DNA of 64,000 nucleotides, taken from contig CANKMW010000033.1 in NCBI GenBank assembly GCA_947483555.1, forward strand, positions 1-64,000, given 5' to 3'. Of this stretch, positions 57,201-64,000 are shown piece after piece. The position numbers were made by a program, and so were the translations under genes. The stretch's first letter is position 1. Every line of letters begins with the position of its first letter. A model generated the notes under the pieces. It made no database searches. It saw nothing but the letters and a program-made list of their open reading frames with translations, and was not told where the DNA came from. This stretch comes from Myxococcales bacterium (GTDB taxonomy: Bacteria > Myxococcota_A > Polyangia > Haliangiales > Haliangiaceae).

Positions 57201-57286
57201 GCGACCCGGACCGGCAACCGCTACACCGCGGTCACGTTGCGGTGCGGATTCCCGGTCGCCTGGCTCGCCCGCCTCGATCCGGATGA
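54236..57286 (+). CDS. Ser/Thr protein kinase-ATPase, 5' part of a frameshifted gene
   Basis: The frame starts at GTG 54236 with a Hanks-type kinase (Gly loop GAGGMGVVYEA, Lys40, HRDVKPPN with Asp176, DFGLVAELE, VAYMAPEQC) and an AAA-type ATPase (Walker A APSGMGKS near residues 357-364, Walker B HVIFFLDDMQW). The authentic sequence stops at about 55990 (ELCRFLHGR); the remaining ~430 residues to 57286 are an out-of-frame reading of the next part of the gene and are not real protein. The 3' part continues in the +1 frame (55995-57914). The whole would be about 1225 residues. No cyclase-like domain lies between kinase and ATPase, unlike the gene at 41544. Confidence 0.8.
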   Translation: MLEGALSTGRYQVVRRIGAGGMGVVYEAEDRERGQRVALKTITNPDIEKVYQLKREFRGLADLSHPNLVALYDLVVDTAACFFTMELLDGDDLLAYLWHRASDVPSSDWALAATADEMPATRRTEVPELGAGVLPAAPLPSLKVPVACDLDRLRLALPQLARGLLALHAAGKIHRDVKPPNVRVTSEGRVVLLDFGLVAELESRRGYESGSIVGTVAYMAPEQCAADSTLSAAADWYAVGVVIFQALTGRLPFDGSPARVVLDKQTRDAPAPSDLADGVPADLDQLCRELLDRDPAARPSGRMLMTRLGLAEDERSLSGLSKSRDGGFAGRDAELDQLDVALGQLGKGRAAVAIVRAPSGMGKSALVHRFFDRARASHEELLVLRGRCFDREDVPYKAIDDLIDELSNWWLELPVAEAEALLPRDACLLPALFPVLGRVPAIADAPRTRQVADPQELRTYAFAALREALQRLTERRHVIFFLDDMQWVDRDTTTLLADLMRAPDPPRLLLLLATRVDGSNPVLQLARRFDAEQTTIDLGPLAPTVAMDLALAQLGPGHDDTARRLVREAAGNPFFLMELCRFLHGRCAGSCRRTPGPAGAGAGLDAAERRPPSTAGASAGPAHRAHQRLPGRRHHRAVPRPDPRDPAGGAAGRAPRPPSSRAGHRALGPRHRRAARPPLVRRRRAGAGRGLRAPRRRRSPRQARFRPRRPLLPDGAREPGVDARRPARAAQPARRRARLRRPPARSRRSVPGRGRGLRRLERPRAAAAGRRAVAAIGVHLRGHGADAHRAVRRRVIAAADAVACAGIDAGPPCLVAPARARLQAAADHRVQPGRPDPRRRLRGHLVRSGHGGSVPLRRLRRPLSAPGAQAGRAVAGVAGDRARGRLAGGDVRAPARPAAAGPPRADDRARQRAGQGPAPHHPRHARPAPAQQVAHLLRPVHRGDHGLPRRGRARRLRARHRLDVQLLQPLLPRRGRRAVTPRPGHGARRDPDRQPLHRGHVAVRIPGRLARPPRSG
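55975..55996 (+). other. Frameshift/deletion junction in the kinase gene
   Basis: Frame 1 reads ELCRFLHGRC and the +1 frame reads STAAVLAVAGEPLAQ. Compared with homologues of this ATPase type, about 30-40 residues between the two blocks appear missing, so a deletion of 3n+2 bases is more likely than a single-base error. Confidence 0.6.
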
Positions 57287-57914
57287 CATCGAGGGCGAGA
57301 TCGTGGACGCGCTGGCGTCGTGGACCTCGCCGGGGGGCGCCAAGCAACTCCAGCACATGCTCGCGCTGTGCTCGCGGGTCGATCTCGCCCTGTACCGCGG
57401 CGATCCGGAGGCGGCGACCCCGCTGCTCGAGGACGAGCTGGGCCCGGTCCGGCGCGCCATGCTCGATCGCGCGCCGGTCTTCGATCTGCTGCTCCGCGCC
57501 ACCTTGGCCCGCCACGCCCTGGCCTGCGCCGCCGGCGCGCCGCGCGGGAGCGATCGGCGGCGCGCCTGCCTGGCGGAGGCGCGCCGCATCGTGCGACGAT
57601 TTCGACGCTCGCAGATGCCGCTGATGCGAGCCTGCTCCATCATGATCGCCGCCAGCATCGCCGAGCTCGAGGGCGATACCGACCGCGCCGCCGACGGCTA
57701 CCGTGACGCGCTCGCCGCCTTCGATCGAACCGAGACCTACCTGTACGCCCACGCGGCGCGCAACCGCCTGGGCAACCTGGTGGGCGGCGATGCGGGCGCG
57801 GCCTTGCGCGCGACCGCGCATCACTGGATGGCGCGGCAAGGCGTCCGCCAGCCGGCGACGATGCTCGACATGCTGCTGCCCGGACCGAGTCGTACGAGCG
57901 CGCCGATCACCTGA
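55995..57914 (+). CDS. 3' part of the frameshifted kinase: ATPase helical domain and TPR repeats
   Basis: From GTG 55995 (VLAVAGEPLAQRALALAS) the frame carries the helical region that follows an AAA_16 ATPase core (IEPYHDRIRETLLAVLP, ARHHRALATAL) and then TPR-like repeats to 57914. There is no Shine-Dalgarno or promoter box at 55995, so it is probably not expressed on its own. Read with 54236-55990 it completes a kinase-ATPase-TPR protein of the kind also present at 41544. Whether the gene is dead, frameshift-translated or misassembled cannot be told here. Confidence 0.75.
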   Translation: MLAVAGEPLAQRALALASTLPSADLHRQLVHLRAQRIVRTNGSRADDTIEPYHDRIRETLLAVLPAERRARHHRALATALSGRGTAEQLARHWYGAGELARAAGFARRAGDEAHAKLDFDRAARCYQMALESPAWTPDDQRALRSQLADALAYAGRPREAADQFLAAAEGSDASNALELRRRAAEQLLQSGYISEGMELTRTVLSGVGLSLPRTPLRALASMLARRAWLRLRGLGFKPRPITECSQADLTRVDVCEGTSFGLAMVDPFRSADFAARFLHLALKLGEPWRVSRAIALEADWLAAMFAPRRAQRLLARLEQMTVPGNAQAKAQLLTTRGMLDLLLHNKWRTSYDLFTEAITVYRAVVGRAGFELDTVSMFSCFSLYYLGEVDELSRRVPAMVQGATRTGNRYTAVTLRCGFPVAWLARLDPDDIEGEIVDALASWTSPGGAKQLQHMLALCSRVDLALYRGDPEAATPLLEDELGPVRRAMLDRAPVFDLLLRATLARHALACAAGAPRGSDRRRACLAEARRIVRRFRRSQMPLMRACSIMIAASIAELEGDTDRAADGYRDALAAFDRTETYLYAHAARNRLGNLVGGDAGAALRATAHHWMARQGVRQPATMLDMLLPGPSRTSAPIT

Positions 57915-57950
57915 CTCGACTCGTGAACGCCTGACTGGAGGACGCTGCCC

Positions 57951-59351
57951 GTGTTCGACCCCACCCGTTACGCTTCGCGCGCCCTGACGATTGCCGCTGA
58001 ATTGGTGGCAGACGATGAAAGTGTCGACCGGCTGCGATCCGTCCTGCAGGTGATCCACGATGATCTCACCGGCAACAACACCAGCAAGCAGAAGCAACGC
58101 CCCGTGGTCCGCGAAGGACAAGCGGTCCGCAACGACATCTTCCTGCCCGGCTTGCTCGCGGACGACACCCACTTCATGCGCTTCGTGATCGTCGACGACA
58201 AGCTCGGCCCCGCCGACAACCAGCTGCCGCTGGTGCTGGTCTGGGAGAGCAACCACGACGGCGATCCCGACGACTACTTGCGCAACGTGCTGGCCCGGGC
58301 GTCGCAGCCGGATGCGGTCCTCGACTTCGATCGGGTGTTCGGCGCCTGCATCGGCTACCCGGCGATGGCCAGCGGCGACGCCTGGGTGGAATGGATGCTC
58401 GAGCACTCGCTGCGCGCCGAGGCGTTCTACTCCGGCTATCGCGGCGTGCCCAAGACCAAGGTCAAGGCCGCCGGCCGAGTCCACGAGGTCATCCGCACCT
58501 ACCTCGATGAACACCGGCTGAGCCTGACGACCAGGACGCCGATCGAGGTCCACGACGAGATCCGCCGTCACCTGGAGAGCACGCCGGCGGGCCTGGAGCC
58601 AGGTGACCTCGAACCGGCGGTCGAACGCGGCCTCGGCTTCACGCTCCGCAAGTGGGCGACCCTGGTCCTCATCGGCGCCGCCGTCCTGCTGCTCGCGCTC
58701 CCGCTCCTGCCGCTCACCCTGGCCTGGTACGCCGTCCTGCGCCGCCGGGAAGCGAGCGACAAACCCGACACGTCGAACCGCGCCGTGCACGGCATGCCCG
58801 ACCTGATCGCCGTCGAAGACCGCATCGTCCAGAACCAGCTCACCCACCTGGTCGACATCAAGCCCGGGTACTTTCGTTACTTCACGCAGCGAGTCGTGTT
58901 GCTGGCCATCGATCAGCTGGCTCGGATCTGGTTCGTGCACGGCGAGCTGGGCGGCATCAGCAGCATCCATTTTGCCCGCTGGGTCATCCTCCACGATCGC
59001 CGCGACGTCGAATCGAAACGCCGCCGTCACCGCCTCATCTTCTTCTCCAACTACGACTTCAGCTGGGACAGCTACCTCGGCGAGTTCGTCGATCGGGCGG
59101 CGGGCGGCCTGACCGCGGTGTGGTCGAACACCGTCGGCTACCCGCGAACCAAGAACTTGATCCACGACGGCGCCGACGACGAGGAGACCTTCAAGCAATG
59201 GGCCCGTGACCGCCAGATCGCGTCGCAGGTGTGGTGGAGCGGCGTGCGCTACTCGAGCGTCGACAACATCAACAACGACATCGCCGTCCACCGCGGCGCC
59301 GTGCGCGCGCTCGAACCCGAGGACCTCCCGCGCTGGTTGGTCCGCCTGTGA
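57951..59351 (+). CDS. Membrane protein with duplicated ferredoxin-like domain, DyP-peroxidase partner
   Basis: The 466-residue protein has one hydrophobic hairpin (WATLVLIGAAVLLLALPLLPLTLAWYAVL, about residues 237-265) between two related domains. In the first (about 75-190) THFMRFVIVDDK...LVLVWESNHDG...DDYLRNVLARA...GYP...YSGYRG matches in the second (about 335-450) IHFARWVILHDR...RLIFFSNYDF...DSYLGEFVDRA...GYP...WSGVRY. The pattern suggests two ferredoxin-like modules, the fold also used by DyP peroxidases. It starts at a GTG with GGAGG about 10 nt upstream and lies 55 bases before the peroxidase gene, so the two are probably cotranscribed. No homologue of known function is recognised. Confidence 0.8.
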   Translation: MFDPTRYASRALTIAAELVADDESVDRLRSVLQVIHDDLTGNNTSKQKQRPVVREGQAVRNDIFLPGLLADDTHFMRFVIVDDKLGPADNQLPLVLVWESNHDGDPDDYLRNVLARASQPDAVLDFDRVFGACIGYPAMASGDAWVEWMLEHSLRAEAFYSGYRGVPKTKVKAAGRVHEVIRTYLDEHRLSLTTRTPIEVHDEIRRHLESTPAGLEPGDLEPAVERGLGFTLRKWATLVLIGAAVLLLALPLLPLTLAWYAVLRRREASDKPDTSNRAVHGMPDLIAVEDRIVQNQLTHLVDIKPGYFRYFTQRVVLLAIDQLARIWFVHGELGGISSIHFARWVILHDRRDVESKRRRHRLIFFSNYDFSWDSYLGEFVDRAAGGLTAVWSNTVGYPRTKNLIHDGADDEETFKQWARDRQIASQVWWSGVRYSSVDNINNDIAVHRGAVRALEPEDLPRWLVRL

Positions 59352-59406
59352 TTCCTTGCGCTGGGCGGTACCCGTTGCTTGGGCCTCTTCATCCCCGGAG
59401 CCTGCC

Positions 59407-61092
59407 GTGAGCTCGATCGATCCTGAAGCTGTCCCCGATACCCTCGACGGCGCCGACCTGGCGCAGATCCAGGCGCTCCTGTTCCGCGGCTGGGCGCGGA
59501 AGTTCCGCTGGTCCTCGTTCCTGTTCGTCGAGGTTCCCGACGATCCGGACGCCGCGCGAGCATGGCTACGCGACGTGCGCGGCGACATCGCGTGGGCCGG
59601 CGGTCCCGGTCCCGAACAGCTGGCGGTCGCCGGCGGTCAGGTGCCCGGACGCCTGCAGGTCGCGTTCACCACCAAGGGCCTGCGCAAGCTCGGCCTCGAT
59701 CCCCAGATCGTCCAGCGCTTCCCGTTCGAGGCCAAGGCCGGCATGGAACGGCGCGCCCGCGTGCTCGGCGATCCTGTCGACGACCAGCGCGCCGCCGACG
59801 ACCTCGAGTCGCTGGAGCAGTTCGAGACCAACAAGCCGACCCCGACCGACTGGAAGGACCAGACCCGGGGCGGGATCGACTTGTCCGCGTGCGACGCGAT
59901 GCTGCTGCTCTACGCGACGACGCGCAAGGATCGCCAGGCGATCGACCTTGCCCAGCGGGCGCTGATCAAGCGCTTTCGCGGCCGGCCGATGGCCAGCGAG
60001 CTCAGCTCGCGGTGGCTGGAGCGCGAGCCGTTCGGGTTCGCCGATGGTGTGTCGCAGCCGGCGATCAAGGGTCAGCCAGACGCGACGACGGTCCCGCCCA
60101 GCGTCAACAACACGATCGCCGCCGGCGAGCTGCTGCTCGGCTACCGCAACGAGTACGGACAGGTGCCCAAGAGCCCGCAGTTCGATGTCGGGCATCCGAA
60201 GCACGGTGGCTTCGACGTCGGCAAGAACGGCACCTTCCTGGTGTTTCGCAAGCTCGAGCAGGACGTCATCGGTTTCTGGCGCACGTTCGCGAAGCTCGGC
60301 AAGCGGTTCGCCGGACAGCGGGTGGCCGAGGGGCATTCGGTGCCAACCGATCCCGCGGCGGCGGCGCACTGGCTGGCCGCCCGCGCGATGGGCCGATGGA
60401 CCAACGGCAACTCGACGATGTCGTGCCCGTTCGCGCCGGGCGAGCAGCGCCTGCCACCCGAGCAGATCAACGCGTTCACGTACGGCGCGGATCCCCATGG
60501 CCTGGCGTGTCCGATCGGTTCCCACGTGCGGCGTGCCAATCCCCGCGACCAGCGCGGCGGTCCCGAGAGCGAGTCGTGGAAGGTGGTCAGGCGGCACCGG
60601 ATCCTGCGCCGCGGCCGTGCCTACGGGCGGTTGTTCGATCCCGACCAGCTGCTGCGCAAGCTGCTCGCCGAGGACACCATCACCGACGACGCGATCGCCG
60701 CCCACGCCGCCATCGCCAGCGAACCCGAAGCCGGCGACGAGGCCAGCGCGGAGGCCGGCGACGACGACCAGACCCGCAGCGGGCTCCTGTTCGTGTGCTT
60801 GCAAGCCAGCATCACCCACGGCTTCGAGTTCGTGCAGCAGATCTGGAACAACAACCCCGGCTTCCACGGCGTGTTCCAGGAACCCGATCTGGTGGCGGGA
60901 CCGGGCGGCAGCCGGTTCTCGATCCCGGCCGAGCCGGTCCGACTACGTCTCGACAATCCGTCGCCGGTCCCCGCGGCCCCCGACCAGGACGAGGACGAGC
61001 GACTCGGGATGCCGCGCTTCGTCATCCCGCGCGGCGGCGGCTATTTCTTCGTGCCATCGCGCGCCACGATCGATCTGCTCGTCGACGGTTGA
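59407..61092 (+). CDS. DyP-type heme peroxidase
   Basis: The 561-residue enzyme has the DyP signature GFADGVSQPA with the catalytic Asp at about residue 213 and the proximal heme ligand His at about 373 in CPIGSHVRRANPRD. DyP peroxidases oxidise dyes, phenols and other substrates with H2O2. There is no Tat or Sec signal, so it works inside the cell or with its membrane partner encoded just upstream. The protein is longer than the usual 300-450 residues, with insertions in both domains (for example a TTRKDRQAIDLAQRAL helix region). The GTG start has CCGGAG about 6 nt upstream. Confidence 0.93.
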   Translation: MSSIDPEAVPDTLDGADLAQIQALLFRGWARKFRWSSFLFVEVPDDPDAARAWLRDVRGDIAWAGGPGPEQLAVAGGQVPGRLQVAFTTKGLRKLGLDPQIVQRFPFEAKAGMERRARVLGDPVDDQRAADDLESLEQFETNKPTPTDWKDQTRGGIDLSACDAMLLLYATTRKDRQAIDLAQRALIKRFRGRPMASELSSRWLEREPFGFADGVSQPAIKGQPDATTVPPSVNNTIAAGELLLGYRNEYGQVPKSPQFDVGHPKHGGFDVGKNGTFLVFRKLEQDVIGFWRTFAKLGKRFAGQRVAEGHSVPTDPAAAAHWLAARAMGRWTNGNSTMSCPFAPGEQRLPPEQINAFTYGADPHGLACPIGSHVRRANPRDQRGGPESESWKVVRRHRILRRGRAYGRLFDPDQLLRKLLAEDTITDDAIAAHAAIASEPEAGDEASAEAGDDDQTRSGLLFVCLQASITHGFEFVQQIWNNNPGFHGVFQEPDLVAGPGGSRFSIPAEPVRLRLDNPSPVPAAPDQDEDERLGMPRFVIPRGGGYFFVPSRATIDLLVDG

Positions 61093-61120
61093 TCAACCGC
61101 GGGTGATCAACCGAGTGTGA

Positions 61121-61921
61121 TCACTCGACCACGGCCGGCGACCGCGGCACACCGTGAAAGTAGTAGCCGCGACCACCGAACGGGTACCGGTACGTGCCGT
61201 AGGTCCAGCGAAACCGGTCGCCGAGCGGCGCCACCATCTGGCGCAGGTCGGACTCCTCGTAGATGCGCATCGTCGAGACCAACCCGTCCCAGGTGCCGGC
61301 GAGGAGCGCGATCGGCGTCGCCCAGACCAGCAGCGCCTTGGCCAGCCGATCCTTGGTCGCCAGGAGTGGCTCCGCATAGAGCGCGGCCAGTCCGGCGGGA
61401 CCGAACGCGAGGAAGCTGAGCGGATTGCGGACCAGCGCTTCGGAGATGAAGATGCCGCGCGAGCCGGCGACCGCATCGGCGAGGATGGCGCGGGCCAGCG
61501 ATGGCGAGAAGTGGTGGAACGCGTTGATCACGACCCGGGCCCGGCCCTCGGAGAGCGATCGCGGGATCGCGGTGGCGTCGACCGGATCCTCGACGAAGTC
61601 GATCACGCCCGGGTGCTCGGCGCGAACCGCGGTCCACGCCGCCGGGCGCGGGAACAGATCGGTCAACAGGAAGCGCGGCGCGGCACCGCGCGCGCCGAGC
61701 TCGGTGGCCAGCGTCGACGCCGGACCGCCGGCGCCGGCGCACAGGTCGAGCACCTCGTCGGTGCCGGCGGCGGTGAGGAAGCCGCGGAACGGTTCGACCA
61801 GCCCGCGCAGCATGCGGCCCCAGCGCAACGATCGTGACAGACTCTCGACGATGACGTCGCGCAGCGCCGCCGGGGTCGCCGCCAGATCGTTGAACTCGAC
61901 CAGATGAAGCCGTGGAAGCAT
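61121..61921 (-). CDS. SAM-dependent methyltransferase
   Basis: The 266-residue protein has the class I methyltransferase motif I EVLDLCAGAGGPASTLA (about residues 47-63), the motif following it RFLLTDLFPRP, and motif IV VVINAFHHFSPSLA (a D/N-A-x-H type) near residue 130. The substrate is not indicated. The frame is open upstream to 62278 and another ATG lies at 61996, but that region overlaps the promoter of the divergent FG-GAP gene, so ATG 61921 (MLPRLHLVEFNDLAATP) is chosen. Neither a Shine-Dalgarno nor a TANNNT box is clear. Confidence 0.85.
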   Translation of the reverse strand: MLPRLHLVEFNDLAATPAALRDVIVESLSRSLRWGRMLRGLVEPFRGFLTAAGTDEVLDLCAGAGGPASTLATELGARGAAPRFLLTDLFPRPAAWTAVRAEHPGVIDFVEDPVDATAIPRSLSEGRARVVINAFHHFSPSLARAILADAVAGSRGIFISEALVRNPLSFLAFGPAGLAALYAEPLLATKDRLAKALLVWATPIALLAGTWDGLVSTMRIYEESDLRQMVAPLGDRFRWTYGTYRYPFGGRGYYFHGVPRSPAVVE

Positions 61922-61990
61922 CGCGGACAGGGTCGCGCCGATGGCCCGACCGCGCAAGCCGGTGGTGCGGGCCCGGCCGGCGTGATGCGG

Positions 61991-61996
61991 TAGCAT
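61991..61996 (+). promoter_or_regulatory. -10 box TAGCAT, leaderless type
   Basis: TAGCAT lies exactly 6 nt before ATG 62003. Confidence 0.45.
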
Positions 61997-62002
61997 CGAC
62001 GC

Positions 62003-63607
62003 ATGCGGCGCATTGCAGCTCTGGTCGTGCTCGCGGGGTGTGGCGGCGACGGCGACGGTGATGGCGGACCCGATGCGCCGCCGCTGCCGCTGCCCAGCCC
62101 GAGCTGCACCCCGGCGCCGGCGGGCGGCTCGGCGACGGTGGCGGCGCCGACGCTCGCCTACACGCTGGCCGATCGCTGGCACGAGGGCTGGCTCGCGTCG
62201 CCGGCGATCGCCGACCTCGACGGCGACGGCACCCCGGAGATCATCGCGCCCCGCGACGAGCTGTTGCTGGTCTGGCACGTCGCCGCGGGTGGCAGCGGGA
62301 CGGTCGCGTGGCGAGCCGCGACCGGCGGTCGCATCTGGTCGTCACCGGTGGTCGCGGACCTGTTGCCAGGGCGGCCGGGGCTCGAGGTCGCGATCGCCTC
62401 GCGCGGTCAGCTGTTCGCGTTCGACGCCGCCGGCACCGCGCTGCCCAACTTCCCGGTCACCTGGCGCGACGAGCTGCGCACGCTGGGCGCCGGCGACATC
62501 GACGGCGACGGCGCCCTCGAGCTGGTGGTGGTCACCAACGATCCGCTCGACGGCACCAACCGCCGCGACATCGTCATGGCCTACGAGGCCAACGGCAGCG
62601 TGGTCACCGGGTTCCCGCCCAACACCGGCGGCGCCGCCGGCTGCGACGACGCCTGCTACGTCACCGGCGGCTACGACCAGAACCTGGCCATCGGCGACGT
62701 CGATGGCGACGACCGCGTCGACATCTTCGCGCCCCACGACAACGCCTACGCGTCGCTGCACGCCGGCACCGGCCGCGCCTTCGACGCCGCCCCGATCTTC
62801 GACGGCCGCACCAAGTTCAGCGGCATCCGCATGATGGTCGACTACCGGCTGGCGCAACAGGGCTACGCCGATGACGAGGCGGTCGACGAGCAGGGCCACT
62901 TCACCAACTCGGCGCCGGCGATCGCCGACCTCGACGGCGACGGCACCGCCGAGCTCATCCTGCTCGGGTCGGTGCAGAACACGGCCCAGAACGACCGCGA
63001 GCGCGGGGTCGCGTTGTGGGTCCTGCACCACGACGGCACGCGGCCGCCGGGGTGGGAGGCGCCGCCGCGCTTCGGCGACTTCCTGTCCGGGCTGTGGGAC
63101 TACGGCGACAACGTCGTCGGCATCACCAACCAGCCGACCGTGGTCGAGCTCGATCCGGCGCGCGCCGGCAAGGAGATCGTGTTCGCGGGCTTCGATGGCC
63201 GCATCCACGCCGTCGACGCCCGGGCCCAGACGGTGTGGAACACCGCGTACACCACCAGCGCGACGGTGGCGACCGGCGGCGTGGTGGTCGCCGACCTGTC
63301 CGGCGACGGGGTACCGGAGATCGTGTTCGCCACCTACTCGACCGGCGGCGGCGGGCACCTGGTCGTCCTCGACGCCGCCGGCAACGAGCTGCACCGCGTG
63401 CCCTTGCCCGACCGCGGCGCCATGCCGGTGCCGACCATCGGCGACGCCGACGGCGACGGCGATCTCGACATCGTGGTCTCGCTCAAGGACGGCGAGGACC
63501 GCGTGCGCCAGGTCCAGGTCTACGAGGTGCCCGGATCGACGGCGAACTGCCTGCTGTGGCCGACCGGGCGCGGCAATTACCGCCGCGACGGCTACTTGCC
63601 GCCGTGA
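62003..63607 (+). CDS. FG-GAP/VCBS repeat surface lipoprotein
   Basis: The 534-residue product has a short lipoprotein signal peptide (MRRIAALVVLAGC, lipobox LAGC), a Gly/Asp and Pro-rich linker, and at least six FG-GAP-type blades, each with a calcium-binding Asp loop (IADLDGDGTPEI, GDIDGDGALEL, GDVDGDDRVDI, IADLDGDGTAEL, ADLSGDGVPEI, GDADGDGDLDI). The fold is an integrin-like beta-propeller that needs Ca2+. The N-terminal signal is unusually short but complete. The start is supported by TAGCAT exactly 6 nt upstream. It is probably a surface-exposed binding protein. Confidence 0.88.
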   Translation: MRRIAALVVLAGCGGDGDGDGGPDAPPLPLPSPSCTPAPAGGSATVAAPTLAYTLADRWHEGWLASPAIADLDGDGTPEIIAPRDELLLVWHVAAGGSGTVAWRAATGGRIWSSPVVADLLPGRPGLEVAIASRGQLFAFDAAGTALPNFPVTWRDELRTLGAGDIDGDGALELVVVTNDPLDGTNRRDIVMAYEANGSVVTGFPPNTGGAAGCDDACYVTGGYDQNLAIGDVDGDDRVDIFAPHDNAYASLHAGTGRAFDAAPIFDGRTKFSGIRMMVDYRLAQQGYADDEAVDEQGHFTNSAPAIADLDGDGTAELILLGSVQNTAQNDRERGVALWVLHHDGTRPPGWEAPPRFGDFLSGLWDYGDNVVGITNQPTVVELDPARAGKEIVFAGFDGRIHAVDARAQTVWNTAYTTSATVATGGVVVADLSGDGVPEIVFATYSTGGGGHLVVLDAAGNELHRVPLPDRGAMPVPTIGDADGDGDLDIVVSLKDGEDRVRQVQVYEVPGSTANCLLWPTGRGNYRRDGYLPP

Positions 63608-63656
63608 GCGATCGGTTTTCTTGCCCGGCTTGGAGGTGAGTCCGACAATATCCTAC

Positions 63657-64000
63657 ATGCGCGACCCGTATGCATGGCTGGATGCGAGGCGCCTCGCCCC
63701 GCGGATCGATGTCGAGACGTTCTGTTCCGAGGTGGTGAGCGGGCACGACCGGCCCGGCCTCGTGATCGACCTGTCGGCGGAGGGCGCCCGCCTCGAGCGG
63801 CCCTACGTCGGTGGGCCGTCGCCGCGCGACATCGTGCTCGAGCTCGAGGTGCCCGAGATCGACGAGGTCATCTGGGTTCGCGGCGAGGTCTGCTTCGATC
63901 AGGTGCGCCAGGCACCGCCTGGTCAGGGTGGCCCACTCGGCCTGCTGCGCACCACCGGGCTGCGCCTGGTCACCGCGGCCGCCCGCGATCTGCGCATGCT
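63657..64000 (+). CDS. PilZ domain protein (partial, cut by the window end)
   Basis: From ATG 63657 the frame stays open to the end of the window (114 residues seen): MRDPYAWLDARRLAPRIDVETF, then VIDLSAEGARLERPYV (a PilZ DxSxxG-type motif), IVLELEVPEIDEVIWVRGEVCF and TTGLRLVTAAARDLRML, the strand order of a PilZ domain. The first RxxxR is not in its usual place, so c-di-GMP binding is uncertain. A GGAGG (63632-63636) lies about 20 bases before the ATG, so the exact start could differ. Confidence 0.7.
   Translation, partial: MRDPYAWLDARRLAPRIDVETFCSEVVSGHDRPGLVIDLSAEGARLERPYVGGPSPRDIVLELEVPEIDEVIWVRGEVCFDQVRQAPPGQGGPLGLLRTTGLRLVTAAARDLRM

Overview
The window is very G+C rich (about 70% by eye) and densely coded on both strands; no gap between genes exceeds about 230 bases. 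It looks like chromosomal DNA of a Myxococcota bacterium, probably near the Haliangium/Kofleria group. This is inferred from many lipoproteins with DxDGDG or Cys-rich modules, a MYXO-CTERM-like segment, four large Hanks-type Ser/Thr kinases (two with PEGA domains, two with AAA-ATPase modules) and two cyclases with START-like domains. There is no rRNA or ribosomal protein to fix the taxonomy. I found no tRNA, rRNA, CRISPR array, prophage or intact insertion sequence.

Layout. 0.1-8.2 kb: a lipoprotein, a sugar-epimerase-like reductase, a small secreted HFPD-repeat protein (probable septoil-knot family), a giant hexamer palindrome, the first class III cyclase, an unusual P450, an OmpA-like lipoprotein, a nitrilase-family hydrolase and a gene remnant. 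8.2-24 kb: the second cyclase, rseP-uvrC, a three-gene glycosyltransferase cluster, ssb, ppc, a DUF2254 membrane protein and small outer-membrane proteins. 24-34.6 kb: an ABC exporter, a PilZ protein, ppk1, a Zn-ribbon/Tudor protein divergent from a GNAT acetyltransferase, a TPR-SUFU protein and tatB-tatC. 34.8-47.4 kb: a di-heme cytochrome lipoprotein, a lipase carrying a REP-derived insert, a 1292-residue lipoprotein that looks like two genes fused, and two Ser/Thr kinases facing each other. 47.5-64 kb: a 2-hydroxyacyl-CoA lyase-like TPP enzyme, a cysteine-less glutaredoxin-like protein, a kinase translationally coupled to a periplasmic partner, a frameshifted kinase-ATPase, a DyP peroxidase with a duplicated-domain membrane partner, a methyltransferase, an FG-GAP lipoprotein and a PilZ gene cut by the window end.

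Expression signals. About twenty genes have a TANNNT hexamer 6-12 nt before the chosen start codon, seven of them exactly 6 nt away, usually with no Shine-Dalgarno sequence. Genes with a clear Shine-Dalgarno (ssb, the di-heme cytochrome, the 640 lipoprotein, the PilZ protein) lack the close box. This points to widespread leaderless transcription. At three divergent gene starts the two boxes share one central TA. These boxes were used to choose several starts.

Repeats. A REP-like palindrome family (CTTCGACTC...GCTCAGG) occurs at 2.29, 24.2, 36.5, 36.6 and 47.4 kb. Hexamer arrays lie both between genes and inside coding regions (tatB, a kinase).
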